A DNA stretch of 9,264 bases from an uncultured Eubacteriales bacterium (lineage in GTDB: Bacteria; Bacillota; Clostridia; Oscillospirales; Acutalibacteraceae): assembly GCA_948762645.1 (NCBI GenBank), contig CAQBRY010000070.1:1-9264 (forward strand), given 5' to 3'. The notes beneath the pieces are model-generated. The model was not told where the DNA came from. It saw nothing but the letters and a program-made list of their open reading frames with translations, and searched no databases. Shown piece by piece: positions 1 through 6,987 of this stretch (positions are counted from its first letter, which is position 1; each line of letters begins with the position of its first letter). A program made the position numbers and the translations under genes.

Positions 1-493
1 TACCTATTCTTGCTAAACAAAGAATATTTATTATATGTGCAATAAATCCTTTGGGACTTTGCTGAACCATAGTTCCGTATGATTTTCCTTTGTCTTTCGA
101 TAAAAAAGAATTTGTACATAAGTCTCCATAGTTTTCAACTATGAAACCATAATCACAATTTTGTTTTATAGTTGAAAGAGATTCTTTTAAATCTCCATGT
201 TTCGGGCCATCAAATTTTGAACATTCATGAAGCATTATATCACAACAATTACTTAGTGCCCTTAATATTTTTTTAATTCTTGTAAATTTACCTATATATA
301 AATCCCATGAAGTTGAAATCAATTCTATTTCAAATTTTGAGTTATTGCCATCTAAATATTTGTCTACATAATTTACAAGTAATTCTTTAACTTCGTCTGG
401 CATTTTTCCATTAAAAGCCGACGCATAGTTTGGCATATTAAATATTAATATCATTAGAAAAAGTGAAAAAAATTTTTTAAATTTACATTTCAT
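1..493 (-). CDS. Unrecognised exported protein, cut off by the window edge
   Basis: An open frame of 164 codons runs from ATG at 493 to the window edge without a stop, so the C-terminus is missing. The N-terminus is a textbook Sec signal peptide: a basic start (MKCKFKK), a hydrophobic core at about residues 8-19, and a signal peptidase I site YASA|FN after residue 26. No lipobox is present, so it is probably released or wall-associated rather than a lipoprotein. The visible mature part has no further membrane segment and holds six cysteines (83, 84, 91, 113, 126, 159), an even number that could form disulfides or bind metal. I recognise no family. The start is supported by AAGGAG at 502-507, eight bases before the ATG. 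Only 15 bases separate it from the lon stop and I see no terminator, so it is probably co-transcribed with lon. The gene is confident; its function is unknown. Confidence 0.8.
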   Translation of the reverse strand, partial: MKCKFKKFFSLFLMILIFNMPNYASAFNGKMPDEVKELLVNYVDKYLDGNNSKFEIELISTSWDLYIGKFTRIKKILRALSNCCDIMLHECSKFDGPKHGDLKESLSTIKQNCDYGFIVENYGDLCTNSFLSKDKGKSYGTMVQQSPKGFIAHIINILCLARIG

Positions 494-501
494 TTTTAAA
501 T

Positions 502-507
502 CTCCTT
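502..507 (-). promoter_or_regulatory. Shine-Dalgarno of the exported-protein gene
   Basis: Reads AAGGAG on the minus strand, inside the 15-base gap after the lon stop and eight bases before ATG 493. It is the main evidence that the frame reaching the left edge is a real, separately initiated gene and not read-through from lon. Confidence 0.8.
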
Positions 508-508
508 T

Positions 509-2887
509 TTAATGAATAATGGATTTATCTTTACTTTTGTTTTTTTCTAAAGCATGAGTAAATACTGTATCTAAGCTATCTGCCATAATAAATTTTAACG
601 ATGATTTTACGACATCATCTATATCTTTCAAATCACTTTCATTTTCAGAAGGAATAATTACTGTTTTAACACCTGCACGATAAGCTGCCATTGTTTTTTC
701 TTTTAGACCTCCTATAGGAAGAACTTTACCTTTTAAAGTAACTTCTCCCGTCATAGCGACGTCTTGTTTAACAGGGACATTACTTAGAGCAGACACTATA
801 GCAGTGGTCATAGTAACACCGGCGGACGGACCATCTTTTGGTACAGCACCTTCAGGGGCATGAATATGAATATCAGTTTTATTATAAAAATCTTGATTTA
901 TTCCAAGCTTATCATAGTTGCTTCTTATATAACTTACAGCGATTTGTGCTGATTCCTTCATTACGTCTCCTAAAGAGCCTGTGATTTGTAATTTACCTTT
1001 TCCTTTCATAAGAGATACTTCTATTGGCATTGTTTCACCACCGACTGATGTCCAGGCAAGACCTCTTACAACTCCTATTTCACTCTTTTTACCTATCTTT
1101 TCTTTCTTAAATTTTATAGGGCCTAACATATCTACTACAAAACTTTTATTTACACTTACTGTAGAAGTCTCTTTAGATACTATTAATTTTGCTGATTTTC
1201 TCATTAATGAAGTAATTTTTCTTTCTAAATCTCTTACACCTGCTTCCTTTGTAAATCCGTCTATAATAAGTCTTATAGATTCGTCGTATATTTCAAACAT
1301 TGAAGAAGTGAGACCATTTTTTTCTAGTTGTTTAGGAATAAGATGTTTTTTAGCAATGTTGAATTTTTCTTCATGTGTATAGCTGTAAAGATTTATAATT
1401 TCCATTCTATCGAATAGTGGTGGAGGAATCTGCCTTTTATCGTTCGCTGTGGCCACAAATAAGACTTCACTGAGGTCAAAAGGTAGGTCTATATAATGAT
1501 CATGAAAATTATTATTTTGTTCAGGATCTAAAACTTCCAAAAGAGCGGCTGCCGGATCGCCATTATAATCTTTAGTAAGCTTATCTATTTCGTCAAGAAG
1601 TATCAGAGGATTTTTAGTATCAGCTTGTTTGATTGCAGATATTATTCTTCCCGGCATAGCTCCGACATATGTCCTTCTGTGACCTCGAATTTCAGATTCA
1701 TCTCTAATTCCTCCGAGAGAAACCCTTACGTATTTTCTACCTATAGCTGCGGCAAGTGATTTGGCAATAGATGTTTTTCCGACTCCTGGAGGACCAACCA
1801 GACATATTATTTGAGATTTTAGATCTTTAGATAACTGTTTAACAGCCAGTATTTCTATAATTCTTTCTTTTACGTCTTTAAGACCATAATGATCTTTATC
1901 GAGTACCTTTTTGGCTTCATCTATATCAATATTGTCTTTTGTCACTTTGTTCCAGGGCAAGGAAAGGCATTCATCCAAATATGATCTGCAAATATTAGCT
2001 TCGCTAGAGCCAGGTGGCATTTTAGAAAATCTATCGCATTCTTTTTTTAATTTTTTGATGATTTGTTTGTCAAGCTTTAGTTTCGAAAACTTTTTCTTAT
2101 ATTCTTCAGCCTCTGAAAATGGATCATCGTCATCTCCGAGTTCCTGAGAAATAATTTTAATTTGTTCTCTTAAAAAATATTCTTTTTGATGTTTGTCTAA
2201 ATTTTCTTTTAACTTGTATGCAATTTCATTTTCGAATGAAAGTACCTCTAGTTCGTCTGATAAAAATATAAGTAATTTTTCTAGTCTTGATTGTGGATCT
2301 AGTTCTTCTAAAATTTGCTGTTTTTCGATGAAGTCAAGTGCTGCATTAGAAATAATATAGTCAGCTAAATCTCCCATTTTTTTAATTGTTTTTACTCCTA
2401 GAATTAGATCTGGGGGAGTCCTCGGAGATAAAGATAAATATTTAGCAAATATTTCCTGGGATTTACGTATTAAAGCTTTTGTTTGAGGAGTAGTTTTATA
2501 GTCCAGTTCATCAATGGGAGTAATTTCGGCTTCTATATATTTATTATCAAACATATAGTCCATAGCACGGGCTCTACATATTCCTTCAATAAGTACTCTT
2601 ACTACATTTCCTGATTGATGAAGAATCTGCTTTACATTAGCCATAGTTCCCATTGAATAGAGATCGGGTTCTTTAGGGCTATCTTTTTTTATATGTTTTT
2701 GAGTAACTATAAAAATATTTTTACCGGATTTCATAGCATGTTCTACAGCTGCAATAGATTTTTTTCTTCCAACATCGAAATGCAGTATCATATTTGGAAA
2801 CATAACTATACCTCTAAGAGGCAATACCGGTACAACATTATTAGTATTTTCAACCTGACTATTATCTATATTAATTATTTCGTCCAT
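509..2887 (-). CDS. lon: Lon, ATP-dependent serine protease (LonA type)
   Basis: Cytoplasmic AAA+ protease that unfolds and degrades misfolded and regulatory proteins. From ATG 2887 the product is 792 residues, normal for LonA. In order: an N-terminal substrate-binding domain (about 15-205, opening VPVLPLRGIVMFP), a helical linker with an acidic GDDDD stretch, the AAA+ module with Walker A GPPGVGKT (365-372) and Walker B LILLDEID (428-435), and the C-terminal protease domain. The catalytic dyad is present: Ser688 in DGPSAG and Lys731 in GGLKEK, spaced 43 residues apart as in E. coli Lon (679/722). I chose ATG 2887 because GGGGGTGA lies eight bases upstream; the in-frame GTG at 2905 falls just upstream of that Shine-Dalgarno and adds six residues outside the family. 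The gap from clpX is 49 bases and holds a palindrome and a -10-like box. All key residues are intact. Confidence 0.98.
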   Translation of the reverse strand: MDEIINIDNSQVENTNNVVPVLPLRGIVMFPNMILHFDVGRKKSIAAVEHAMKSGKNIFIVTQKHIKKDSPKEPDLYSMGTMANVKQILHQSGNVVRVLIEGICRARAMDYMFDNKYIEAEITPIDELDYKTTPQTKALIRKSQEIFAKYLSLSPRTPPDLILGVKTIKKMGDLADYIISNAALDFIEKQQILEELDPQSRLEKLLIFLSDELEVLSFENEIAYKLKENLDKHQKEYFLREQIKIISQELGDDDDPFSEAEEYKKKFSKLKLDKQIIKKLKKECDRFSKMPPGSSEANICRSYLDECLSLPWNKVTKDNIDIDEAKKVLDKDHYGLKDVKERIIEILAVKQLSKDLKSQIICLVGPPGVGKTSIAKSLAAAIGRKYVRVSLGGIRDESEIRGHRRTYVGAMPGRIISAIKQADTKNPLILLDEIDKLTKDYNGDPAAALLEVLDPEQNNNFHDHYIDLPFDLSEVLFVATANDKRQIPPPLFDRMEIINLYSYTHEEKFNIAKKHLIPKQLEKNGLTSSMFEIYDESIRLIIDGFTKEAGVRDLERKITSLMRKSAKLIVSKETSTVSVNKSFVVDMLGPIKFKKEKIGKKSEIGVVRGLAWTSVGGETMPIEVSLMKGKGKLQITGSLGDVMKESAQIAVSYIRSNYDKLGINQDFYNKTDIHIHAPEGAVPKDGPSAGVTMTTAIVSALSNVPVKQDVAMTGEVTLKGKVLPIGGLKEKTMAAYRAGVKTVIIPSENESDLKDIDDVVKSSLKFIMADSLDTVFTHALEKNKSKDKSIIH

Positions 2888-2895
2888 TATTGTTT

Positions 2896-2903
2896 TCACC
2901 CCC
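2896..2903 (-). promoter_or_regulatory. Shine-Dalgarno that sets the lon start
   Basis: Reads GGGGGTGA on the minus strand, one mismatch from GGAGGTGA, and sits eight bases before ATG 2887. It selects that ATG over the upstream in-frame GTG at 2905. Confidence 0.75.
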
Positions 2904-2905
2904 AC

Positions 2906-2923
2906 TACTAAAAGATTTTAGTA
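2906..2923. repeat. Perfect 18-base palindrome between clpX and lon
   Basis: The plus strand reads TACTAAAAGATTTTAGTA: two perfect 8-base arms around a GA centre, ending three bases before the lon Shine-Dalgarno. With only two central bases it suits a dimeric DNA-binding protein better than a stable RNA hairpin. As RNA it could form about seven mostly A-U pairs. No U-tract follows it in the lon direction, so it is not an intrinsic terminator. Its role is inferred only from its position. Confidence 0.5.
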
Positions 2924-2925
2924 TT

Positions 2926-2931
2926 ATTATA
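2926..2931 (-). promoter_or_regulatory. Possible -10 box of an internal lon promoter
   Basis: Reads TATAAT on the minus strand, in the 49-base clpX-lon gap. A start about seven bases downstream would fall near 2919, inside the palindrome. I find no credible TTGACA-like -35 at 15-18 base spacing and no TG extension, and TATAAT arises easily in such AT-rich DNA, so this is only a candidate. Confidence 0.3.
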
Positions 2932-2936
2932 AATTA

Positions 2937-4265
2937 TTAAGAAGCATCACTTTTTTTATTGTTTTTCTTAAGTTTATTGGAATCTATAGATATTATAGAA
3001 GGCTTACGATTTTTATCAAAGGAAAATTTAGGTTTACTTTTACCGTTAATTACGTCGCCATCAATTACTACTTTTTCAATAGTATGGTCAGAAGGGACAT
3101 CAAACATTATATCCTTTAAAATTTCCTCAATTATGGATCTAAGACCTCTTGCACCACTATTCCTATCTATGGTTTTTTTAGCAATTTCTTTTAAAGCTGA
3201 ATCTTCAAATATAAGTTCTACATTGTCAAGTGCAAACAATTTTGTATACTGCTTTACAAGTGAATTTTTAGGTTCGGTAAGTATTCTTATAAGAGCATTT
3301 TCATCAAGACCATTTAAAGAAGTTATTACAGGGAGTCTACCAACGAGTTCCGGAATAAGGCCGTATTTTACTAGATCCTGAGTGATTGCTTTACTCATTA
3401 GATCCGTAGCATTTAGTTCTTTTTTACTCAGAACTGTTGCTCCAAATCCCATGGAAGAAGTACCAACTCTTTTTTCTATTATTTTTTCTATACCGTCAAA
3501 AGCTCCACCGCATATAAATAAAATATTAGAGGTATCTATTTGTATAAATTCCTGCTGAGGATGTTTTCTTCCGCCCTTTGGTGGTACATTAGAAACTGTT
3601 CCTTCCAATATTTTAAGAAGCGCTTGCTGTACGCCTTCTCCACTTACATCTCTTGTTATAGACGTATTTTCTGATTTTCTTGCAATTTTATCGATTTCAT
3701 CTACGTATATTATTCCTCGCTCGGCTTTTTCAACGTCAAAGTCAGCAGCTTGAATGAGTCTTAGGAGTATATTTTCAACGTCTTCACCTACGTATCCTGC
3801 TTCGGTAAGAGTTGTGGCATCTGCGATAGCAAAGGGTACGTTTAACATTTTTGCAAGTGTTTGAGCAAGTAAAGTTTTACCTACACCTGTAGGACCCATT
3901 AATAATACGTTACTTTTAGTTATTTCAACATCGTCATCACCGAAATATATTCTCTTATAGTGGTTATATACGGCCACGGATAAAGATATTTTAGCACTTT
4001 CTTGACCTATTACGTATTCATCAAGTTTAGCTTTTATTTCATGCGGTTTTGGAAGTATTATTTCTTTGCCGCTATGTTTTTCATCTTTTTTATTTTTGGA
4101 ACTATTTTCATGGAGCTCCTCGTTTATTATAGATACACATAGATCTATACATTCATCGCAAATACAAACTCCCGGACCGGCAATAAGTTTTTTAGCTTCA
4201 TCCTGAGGTTTTCCGCAAAAAGAACAATTAAGTTCTCTGTCTTTACTTCCTTTATTTATTCCCAT
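2937..4265 (-). CDS. clpX: ClpX, ATPase subunit of the ClpXP protease
   Basis: AAA+ unfoldase that recognises substrates, threads them through its hexamer pore and feeds them to ClpP. The 442-residue product from ATG 4265 has the N-terminal zinc-binding domain (Cys14, 17, 36, 39), Walker A GPTGVGKT (124-131), pore loop GYVGED (157-162), Walker B IIYVDEID (185-192), RKH pore loop (233-235), the ClpP-docking tripeptide as MGF (272-274), the GR of ELVGRLPV (Arg310, sensor/arginine-finger region) and sensor 2 GARGLR (371-376). MGF is a conservative form of the usual [LIV]GF. The basic tail ends KLKKNNKKSDAS. ATG 4265 gives the usual MG..K.......CSFCGK length and follows GGTGGA at a short spacing. 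GTG 4274 and TTG 4277 are also in frame, so the exact start is less certain than the identity. It lies 15 bases after clpP and is surely co-transcribed with it. Confidence 0.98.
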   Translation of the reverse strand: MGINKGSKDRELNCSFCGKPQDEAKKLIAGPGVCICDECIDLCVSIINEELHENSSKNKKDEKHSGKEIILPKPHEIKAKLDEYVIGQESAKISLSVAVYNHYKRIYFGDDDVEITKSNVLLMGPTGVGKTLLAQTLAKMLNVPFAIADATTLTEAGYVGEDVENILLRLIQAADFDVEKAERGIIYVDEIDKIARKSENTSITRDVSGEGVQQALLKILEGTVSNVPPKGGRKHPQQEFIQIDTSNILFICGGAFDGIEKIIEKRVGTSSMGFGATVLSKKELNATDLMSKAITQDLVKYGLIPELVGRLPVITSLNGLDENALIRILTEPKNSLVKQYTKLFALDNVELIFEDSALKEIAKKTIDRNSGARGLRSIIEEILKDIMFDVPSDHTIEKVVIDGDVINGKSKPKFSFDKNRKPSIISIDSNKLKKNNKKSDAS

Positions 4266-4280
4266 AATATCCACCAAACC

Positions 4281-4865
4281 TTATCGTTTATCTATAACTT
4301 TGTCAATAATACCGTACTCTAGAGCCTGCTGGGCGGACATAAAATTATCTCTTTCAGTATCTTGTGCGATCGTTTCATAAGGCTTACCTGTATTTTCAGA
4401 CAATATTGTATTAAGTCTTTTTTTGGTTTGTTGTATGTGATCTGCATGAATCATGATGTCTGTTGCTTGGCCTTTAGCTCCGCCACTTGGCTGATGTATC
4501 ATTATATCACTGTTTGGGAGGGCGTATCTTTTTCCTTTTTTACCCGCAGCGAGCAGGAATGACCCCATACTTGCTGCTAAGCCCATACAAATTGTTGATA
4601 CGTCGCATTTTATATAATTCATGGTATCAAATATTGCAAAACCGTCTGTTACGGATCCCCCGGGACTATTTATATATAAATTTATGTCTTTAGCAGGATC
4701 CTGACCTTCAAGATACAATAATTGTGCAACTACTAATCCTGCTGTTGTACTATTAACTTCATCATTGAGAATAATTATTCTGTCATTAAGGAGCCTTGAG
4801 AATATATCATAAGATCTTTCTCCACGGCTCGTCTGTTCTACTACGTAAGGCACTAAACTTGCCAT
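4281..4865 (-). CDS. clpP: ClpP, proteolytic subunit of the Clp protease
   Basis: Serine peptidase that forms a two-ring, 14-subunit chamber and degrades proteins delivered by ClpX or other Clp ATPases. From ATG 4865 it is 194 residues, the normal size, and begins MASLVPYVVEQTSRGERSYD, whose N-terminal segment forms the axial gate. The catalytic triad is complete: Ser99 in GLAASMGS, His124 in IHQPSGG and Asp173 in DTERDNFMS. The SPGGSVTDG loop (67-75), which forms the oxyanion hole, is also present. GGAGGTG eight bases upstream fixes this start; the longer in-frame version from 4895 adds ten residues that family members lack and would start upstream of the Shine-Dalgarno. It follows tig by 40 bases and precedes clpX by 15, the common tig-clpP-clpX order. 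No CtsR box is visible nearby. Confidence 0.98.
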   Translation of the reverse strand: MASLVPYVVEQTSRGERSYDIFSRLLNDRIIILNDEVNSTTAGLVVAQLLYLEGQDPAKDINLYINSPGGSVTDGFAIFDTMNYIKCDVSTICMGLAASMGSFLLAAGKKGKRYALPNSDIMIHQPSGGAKGQATDIMIHADHIQQTKKRLNTILSENTGKPYETIAQDTERDNFMSAQQALEYGIIDKVIDKR

Positions 4866-4873
4866 TAAATCAA

Positions 4874-4880
4874 CACCTCC
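4874..4880 (-). promoter_or_regulatory. Shine-Dalgarno that sets the clpP start
   Basis: Reads GGAGGTG on the minus strand, eight bases before ATG 4865. It matches the 16S anti-Shine-Dalgarno closely and rules out the longer in-frame start at 4895. Confidence 0.85.
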
Positions 4881-4885
4881 GAAAA

Positions 4886-4902
4886 TTAAAGCCAATCTTT
4901 AA
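4886..4902 (-). other. Small possible hairpin between tig and clpP
   Basis: On the minus strand TTAAAG, a five-base loop ATTGG and CTTTAA form a perfect 6-bp stem, followed by four T and then the clpP Shine-Dalgarno. The stem has one G-C pair and the T run is short, so it is too weak for an efficient terminator. It might act as a weak attenuator or RNA-processing site between tig and clpP, or be chance in AT-rich DNA. Confidence 0.3.
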
Positions 4903-4905
4903 ATT

Positions 4906-6189
4906 CTATTTTACAATTGAATTATCTCTTACTATATCCAGTGCTTTTTTAGAGCAGATATCTTTTTTGATATCGGGTTCATGGATAATATTTTTAACTT
5001 TGTCTAAATCCATATTATAATGTTTTGCTATTTTATTATACTCTTCCGATATGTCATTTTCTGTCGGGACAATATTTTCAATTTTAGCGATTTTATCAAG
5101 AGCCAAAGCAAGTTTTACGTGACTTTCAGCTTGAGGTCTAAAAGTTTCTTCTATTTTAGAAACATCATTACCTGTATATTTGAGGTAATCGTCAAACTTT
5201 ATTCCTTGAGCTTGAAGGCGATATTCAAAATCTCTCATAAGTTCTTTTATTTTAAGTTTTATTAGAGCTTCAGGTATGTCAGCTTTAACGAGCTTAATTA
5301 ATTTTTCGATCATTTCATTTTCTGTATCATCCTGAGCTTTTTGTTCTTTATTCTTAATGATTTTTTGTTTGAGATCTTCTTTATATTGGTCTAAAGTGTC
5401 GAACTCGCTTATATCTTTTACGAATTCATCATCAATTTCCGGTAATTCCATTTCTTTTATTTCATGTAGCTTTACTTTAAATACGGCAGCTTTATTTGCA
5501 AAATCAGCAGCATGATAATTTTCAGGGAACGTAACATTTACGTCAAATTCATCACCGGTATTATGACCTATGATTTGTTCTTCAAAATCACCTATAAACT
5601 GTTTTTTACCGAGTTCTAACGTAAAGTTGGTTGCACTTCCGCCATCAAATTTTTCTGAATCGATAGTTCCCTCAAAATCTATTACGACGCTATCTCCGAG
5701 TTTAGCGGGTCTGTTTTCAATTGTTACTAAGCGGCCGTTTTTTTTCTGTACTTCTTTAAGTTCGTTTTCAAGATCTTCATCAGAAAAACTTACTTCTCTT
5801 TTTGAAACTTCTATACCTTTATAATTGTCTATCTCGACTTCAGGCATAACGGTTACTTTAATTTTAAAATGAAGACCGTCTTTTTTACTTGCGTTTATAA
5901 GTTCAAAATCCATTTTATCATCAACAAGTTCTAAGTTTGCTTCTTTAGACGCAGATTCTAATATATCAGGATATATACTGTTAATAGCGTCTTCAAAGAA
6001 TATTCCCTCACCGTAATATTTTTCTATAAACGATCTAGGAGCTTTACCTTTTCTAAATCCGGGGACGTTTATTCTTCCTTTTTCTCTTTGATATATTTTA
6101 TCAACAGCTTTATTAAATTCTTCAGCAGGAACTTCTATTTCGAGTTCATATCTGTTAACATCAATATTTTTTGACGACTTTAAGTACAT
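4906..6189 (-). CDS. tig: Trigger factor, ribosome-bound chaperone and prolyl isomerase
   Basis: Binds near the ribosomal exit tunnel and shields new chains as they emerge. The 427-residue length is close to the family norm (432 in E. coli). In order: an N-terminal ribosome-binding domain with the signature GFRKGKAP (44-51), an FKBP-type prolyl isomerase domain (about 160-245, with DFEGT at 171-175 and the FPENYHAADFANK stretch), and a helical C-terminal chaperone domain rich in Lys and Glu. ATG 6189 follows GGAAGGA (6199-6205) at a nine-base spacing. This is the first gene of the quality-control block. The 92-base gap upstream carries the best promoter in the window, and clpP follows after 40 bases. 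The gene ends in TAG. No truncation or missing motif is seen. Confidence 0.97.
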   Translation of the reverse strand: MYLKSSKNIDVNRYELEIEVPAEEFNKAVDKIYQREKGRINVPGFRKGKAPRSFIEKYYGEGIFFEDAINSIYPDILESASKEANLELVDDKMDFELINASKKDGLHFKIKVTVMPEVEIDNYKGIEVSKREVSFSDEDLENELKEVQKKNGRLVTIENRPAKLGDSVVIDFEGTIDSEKFDGGSATNFTLELGKKQFIGDFEEQIIGHNTGDEFDVNVTFPENYHAADFANKAAVFKVKLHEIKEMELPEIDDEFVKDISEFDTLDQYKEDLKQKIIKNKEQKAQDDTENEMIEKLIKLVKADIPEALIKLKIKELMRDFEYRLQAQGIKFDDYLKYTGNDVSKIEETFRPQAESHVKLALALDKIAKIENIVPTENDISEEYNKIAKHYNMDLDKVKNIIHEPDIKKDICSKKALDIVRDNSIVK

Positions 6190-6216
6190 TAAAATTCATC
6201 CTTCCAAAAATTTTAA

Positions 6217-6257
6217 ACCATAATATTATACTAGATATAGATATAAAATTCTATGGT
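6217..6257. repeat. Imperfect inverted repeat spanning the tig promoter
   Basis: Plus-strand arms ACCATAATAT (6217-6226) and ATTCTATGGT (6248-6257) match as an inverted repeat at 8 of 10 positions, with a perfect ACCATA/TATGGT core. The arm centres are 31 bases apart, about three helical turns. One arm covers the -35 position and the other the expected transcription start. This is the geometry of an operator for a dimeric or looping regulator, but no known consensus (CtsR, CIRCE) is matched. It could be chance in AT-rich DNA. Confidence 0.4.
6225..6253 (-). promoter_or_regulatory. Sigma-A-type promoter of tig (tig-clpP-clpX-lon block)
   Basis: On the minus strand a consensus -10 TATAAT (6230-6225) is preceded at 17 bases by TAGAAT (6253-6248), which matches TTGACA at only three of six positions. 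The start would fall near 6218, giving a leader of about 28 bases with the tig Shine-Dalgarno. It lies in the only intergenic gap above 50 bases. The stretch before it (6258-6281) is a T-rich run after the phosphoesterase stop with no stem ahead of it, so no proper terminator is visible and read-through from upstream is possible. Confidence 0.6.
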
Positions 6258-6281
6258 AATAAAAAAATTAATAAATAAAAA

Positions 6282-6977
6282 TTAGTTTATACGAATAGGT
6301 GTAAAATCAAGGTAGTCGCATGAGACTAGTTTAAAATATATATTACTGTATAACCCCTCCATAATATATTTTCGAGAACCGCTTGAATGAATATGACCAT
6401 AATAACATTTTTTGATGTTGCTTTCAATCAGAACATCTAATATTTGATGATTAATAATGTTTGAAAATATAGGAGGGTAGTGAGTAAACACTATTTTTTC
6501 TAAATTATTATATTTATCAGCTTTTTTAATAGACGTTTTAAGTCTGCCAATTTCCCGAAGAAGTATTTTTTTATCAGTATTTTTTTGAGGGTTTATTATC
6601 CAGCCTCGGCTTCCGCATATACAAAGATTTTCACAAGGTATACAGTCATTAAGAAGTGGAACTATAGAATTAAAATTATTTTCTTTTAGGAAATTATTTA
6701 TTTTAGTTATACTGGACCACCAAAAGTCGTGGTTTCCTTTTATAAGAATTTTTTTACCTGGCAGATTATTAAGAAACTGAAAATCTTTTTTAGTGTCTTC
6801 GAGTTTCATCGCCCAGGACACATCTCCTACGATTATAACTGTATCTTCCGGCGATATGGTTTTGACCCAATTATCGTAAATTTTTTGAGTGTAATTTTCC
6901 CATCCTTTAAATACGTCCATAGACTTATTCGGGTCTGACAGCGAAAGATGTAGATCAGATATTGTGTAAACAGACAT
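6282..6977 (-). CDS. Calcineurin-like metallophosphoesterase, COG1768 type
   Basis: A 231-residue cytoplasmic protein with the full dinuclear-metal motif set of the calcineurin-like phosphoesterases: SDLH (Asp8, His10), GDVSWA (Asp52), GNHDFWW (Asn82, His83), THYPP (His166) and GHIH (His195, His197). The opening SDLHLS, the GDVSWAM and GNHDFWW blocks and the ending near DYLDFTPIRI fit the uncharacterised phosphohydrolase group COG1768; its substrate is not known to me. Residues 112-121 hold four cysteines as CX2CX3CXC just before the conserved GSRGW, with two more at 191 and 220, which may be an added metal or redox site. ATG 6977 follows AGAGGA (6983-6988), which overlaps the dipeptidase stop; the gap is ten bases, so the two are probably co-transcribed. 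It is the last gene before the tig promoter. Confidence 0.92.
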   Translation of the reverse strand: MSVYTISDLHLSLSDPNKSMDVFKGWENYTQKIYDNWVKTISPEDTVIIVGDVSWAMKLEDTKKDFQFLNNLPGKKILIKGNHDFWWSSITKINNFLKENNFNSIVPLLNDCIPCENLCICGSRGWIINPQKNTDKKILLREIGRLKTSIKKADKYNNLEKIVFTHYPPIFSNIINHQILDVLIESNIKKCYYGHIHSSGSRKYIMEGLYSNIYFKLVSCDYLDFTPIRIN

Positions 6978-6987
6978 GTTAATCCTC

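Noticed and set aside
210..341. Repeated TCAAATTTTGA at 210-220 and 330-340
   Set aside because: Two short copies within one coding region that encode similar Ser-Lys-Phe-acidic tetrapeptides; in AT-rich coding DNA this is likely chance.
2888..2905. Longer lon starting at GTG 2905
   Set aside because: The strong ribosome site GGGGGTGA lies just downstream of this GTG, so it cannot serve it; that site is correctly placed for ATG 2887.
4266..4277. Longer clpX starting at TTG 4277
   Set aside because: No Shine-Dalgarno at a workable spacing, and the four extra residues (M-V-D-I) precede the usual short N-terminus before the zinc domain. ATG 4265 is preferred; GTG 4274 cannot be excluded.
4866..4895. 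Longer clpP with a ten-residue extension from 4895
   Set aside because: GGAGGTG at 4874-4880 falls inside the extension and points to ATG 4865, which gives the normal 194-residue protein.
6187..6199. ATG at 6197-6199 upstream of tig as a leader peptide
   Set aside because: It is out of frame with tig, overlaps the tig ribosome site and reads only about a dozen codons into tig; it has no ribosome site of its own.
6258..6281. T-rich run after the phosphoesterase stop as a terminator
   Set aside because: On the minus strand there are T runs but no GC-bearing stem in front of them, so it does not meet the form of an intrinsic terminator.
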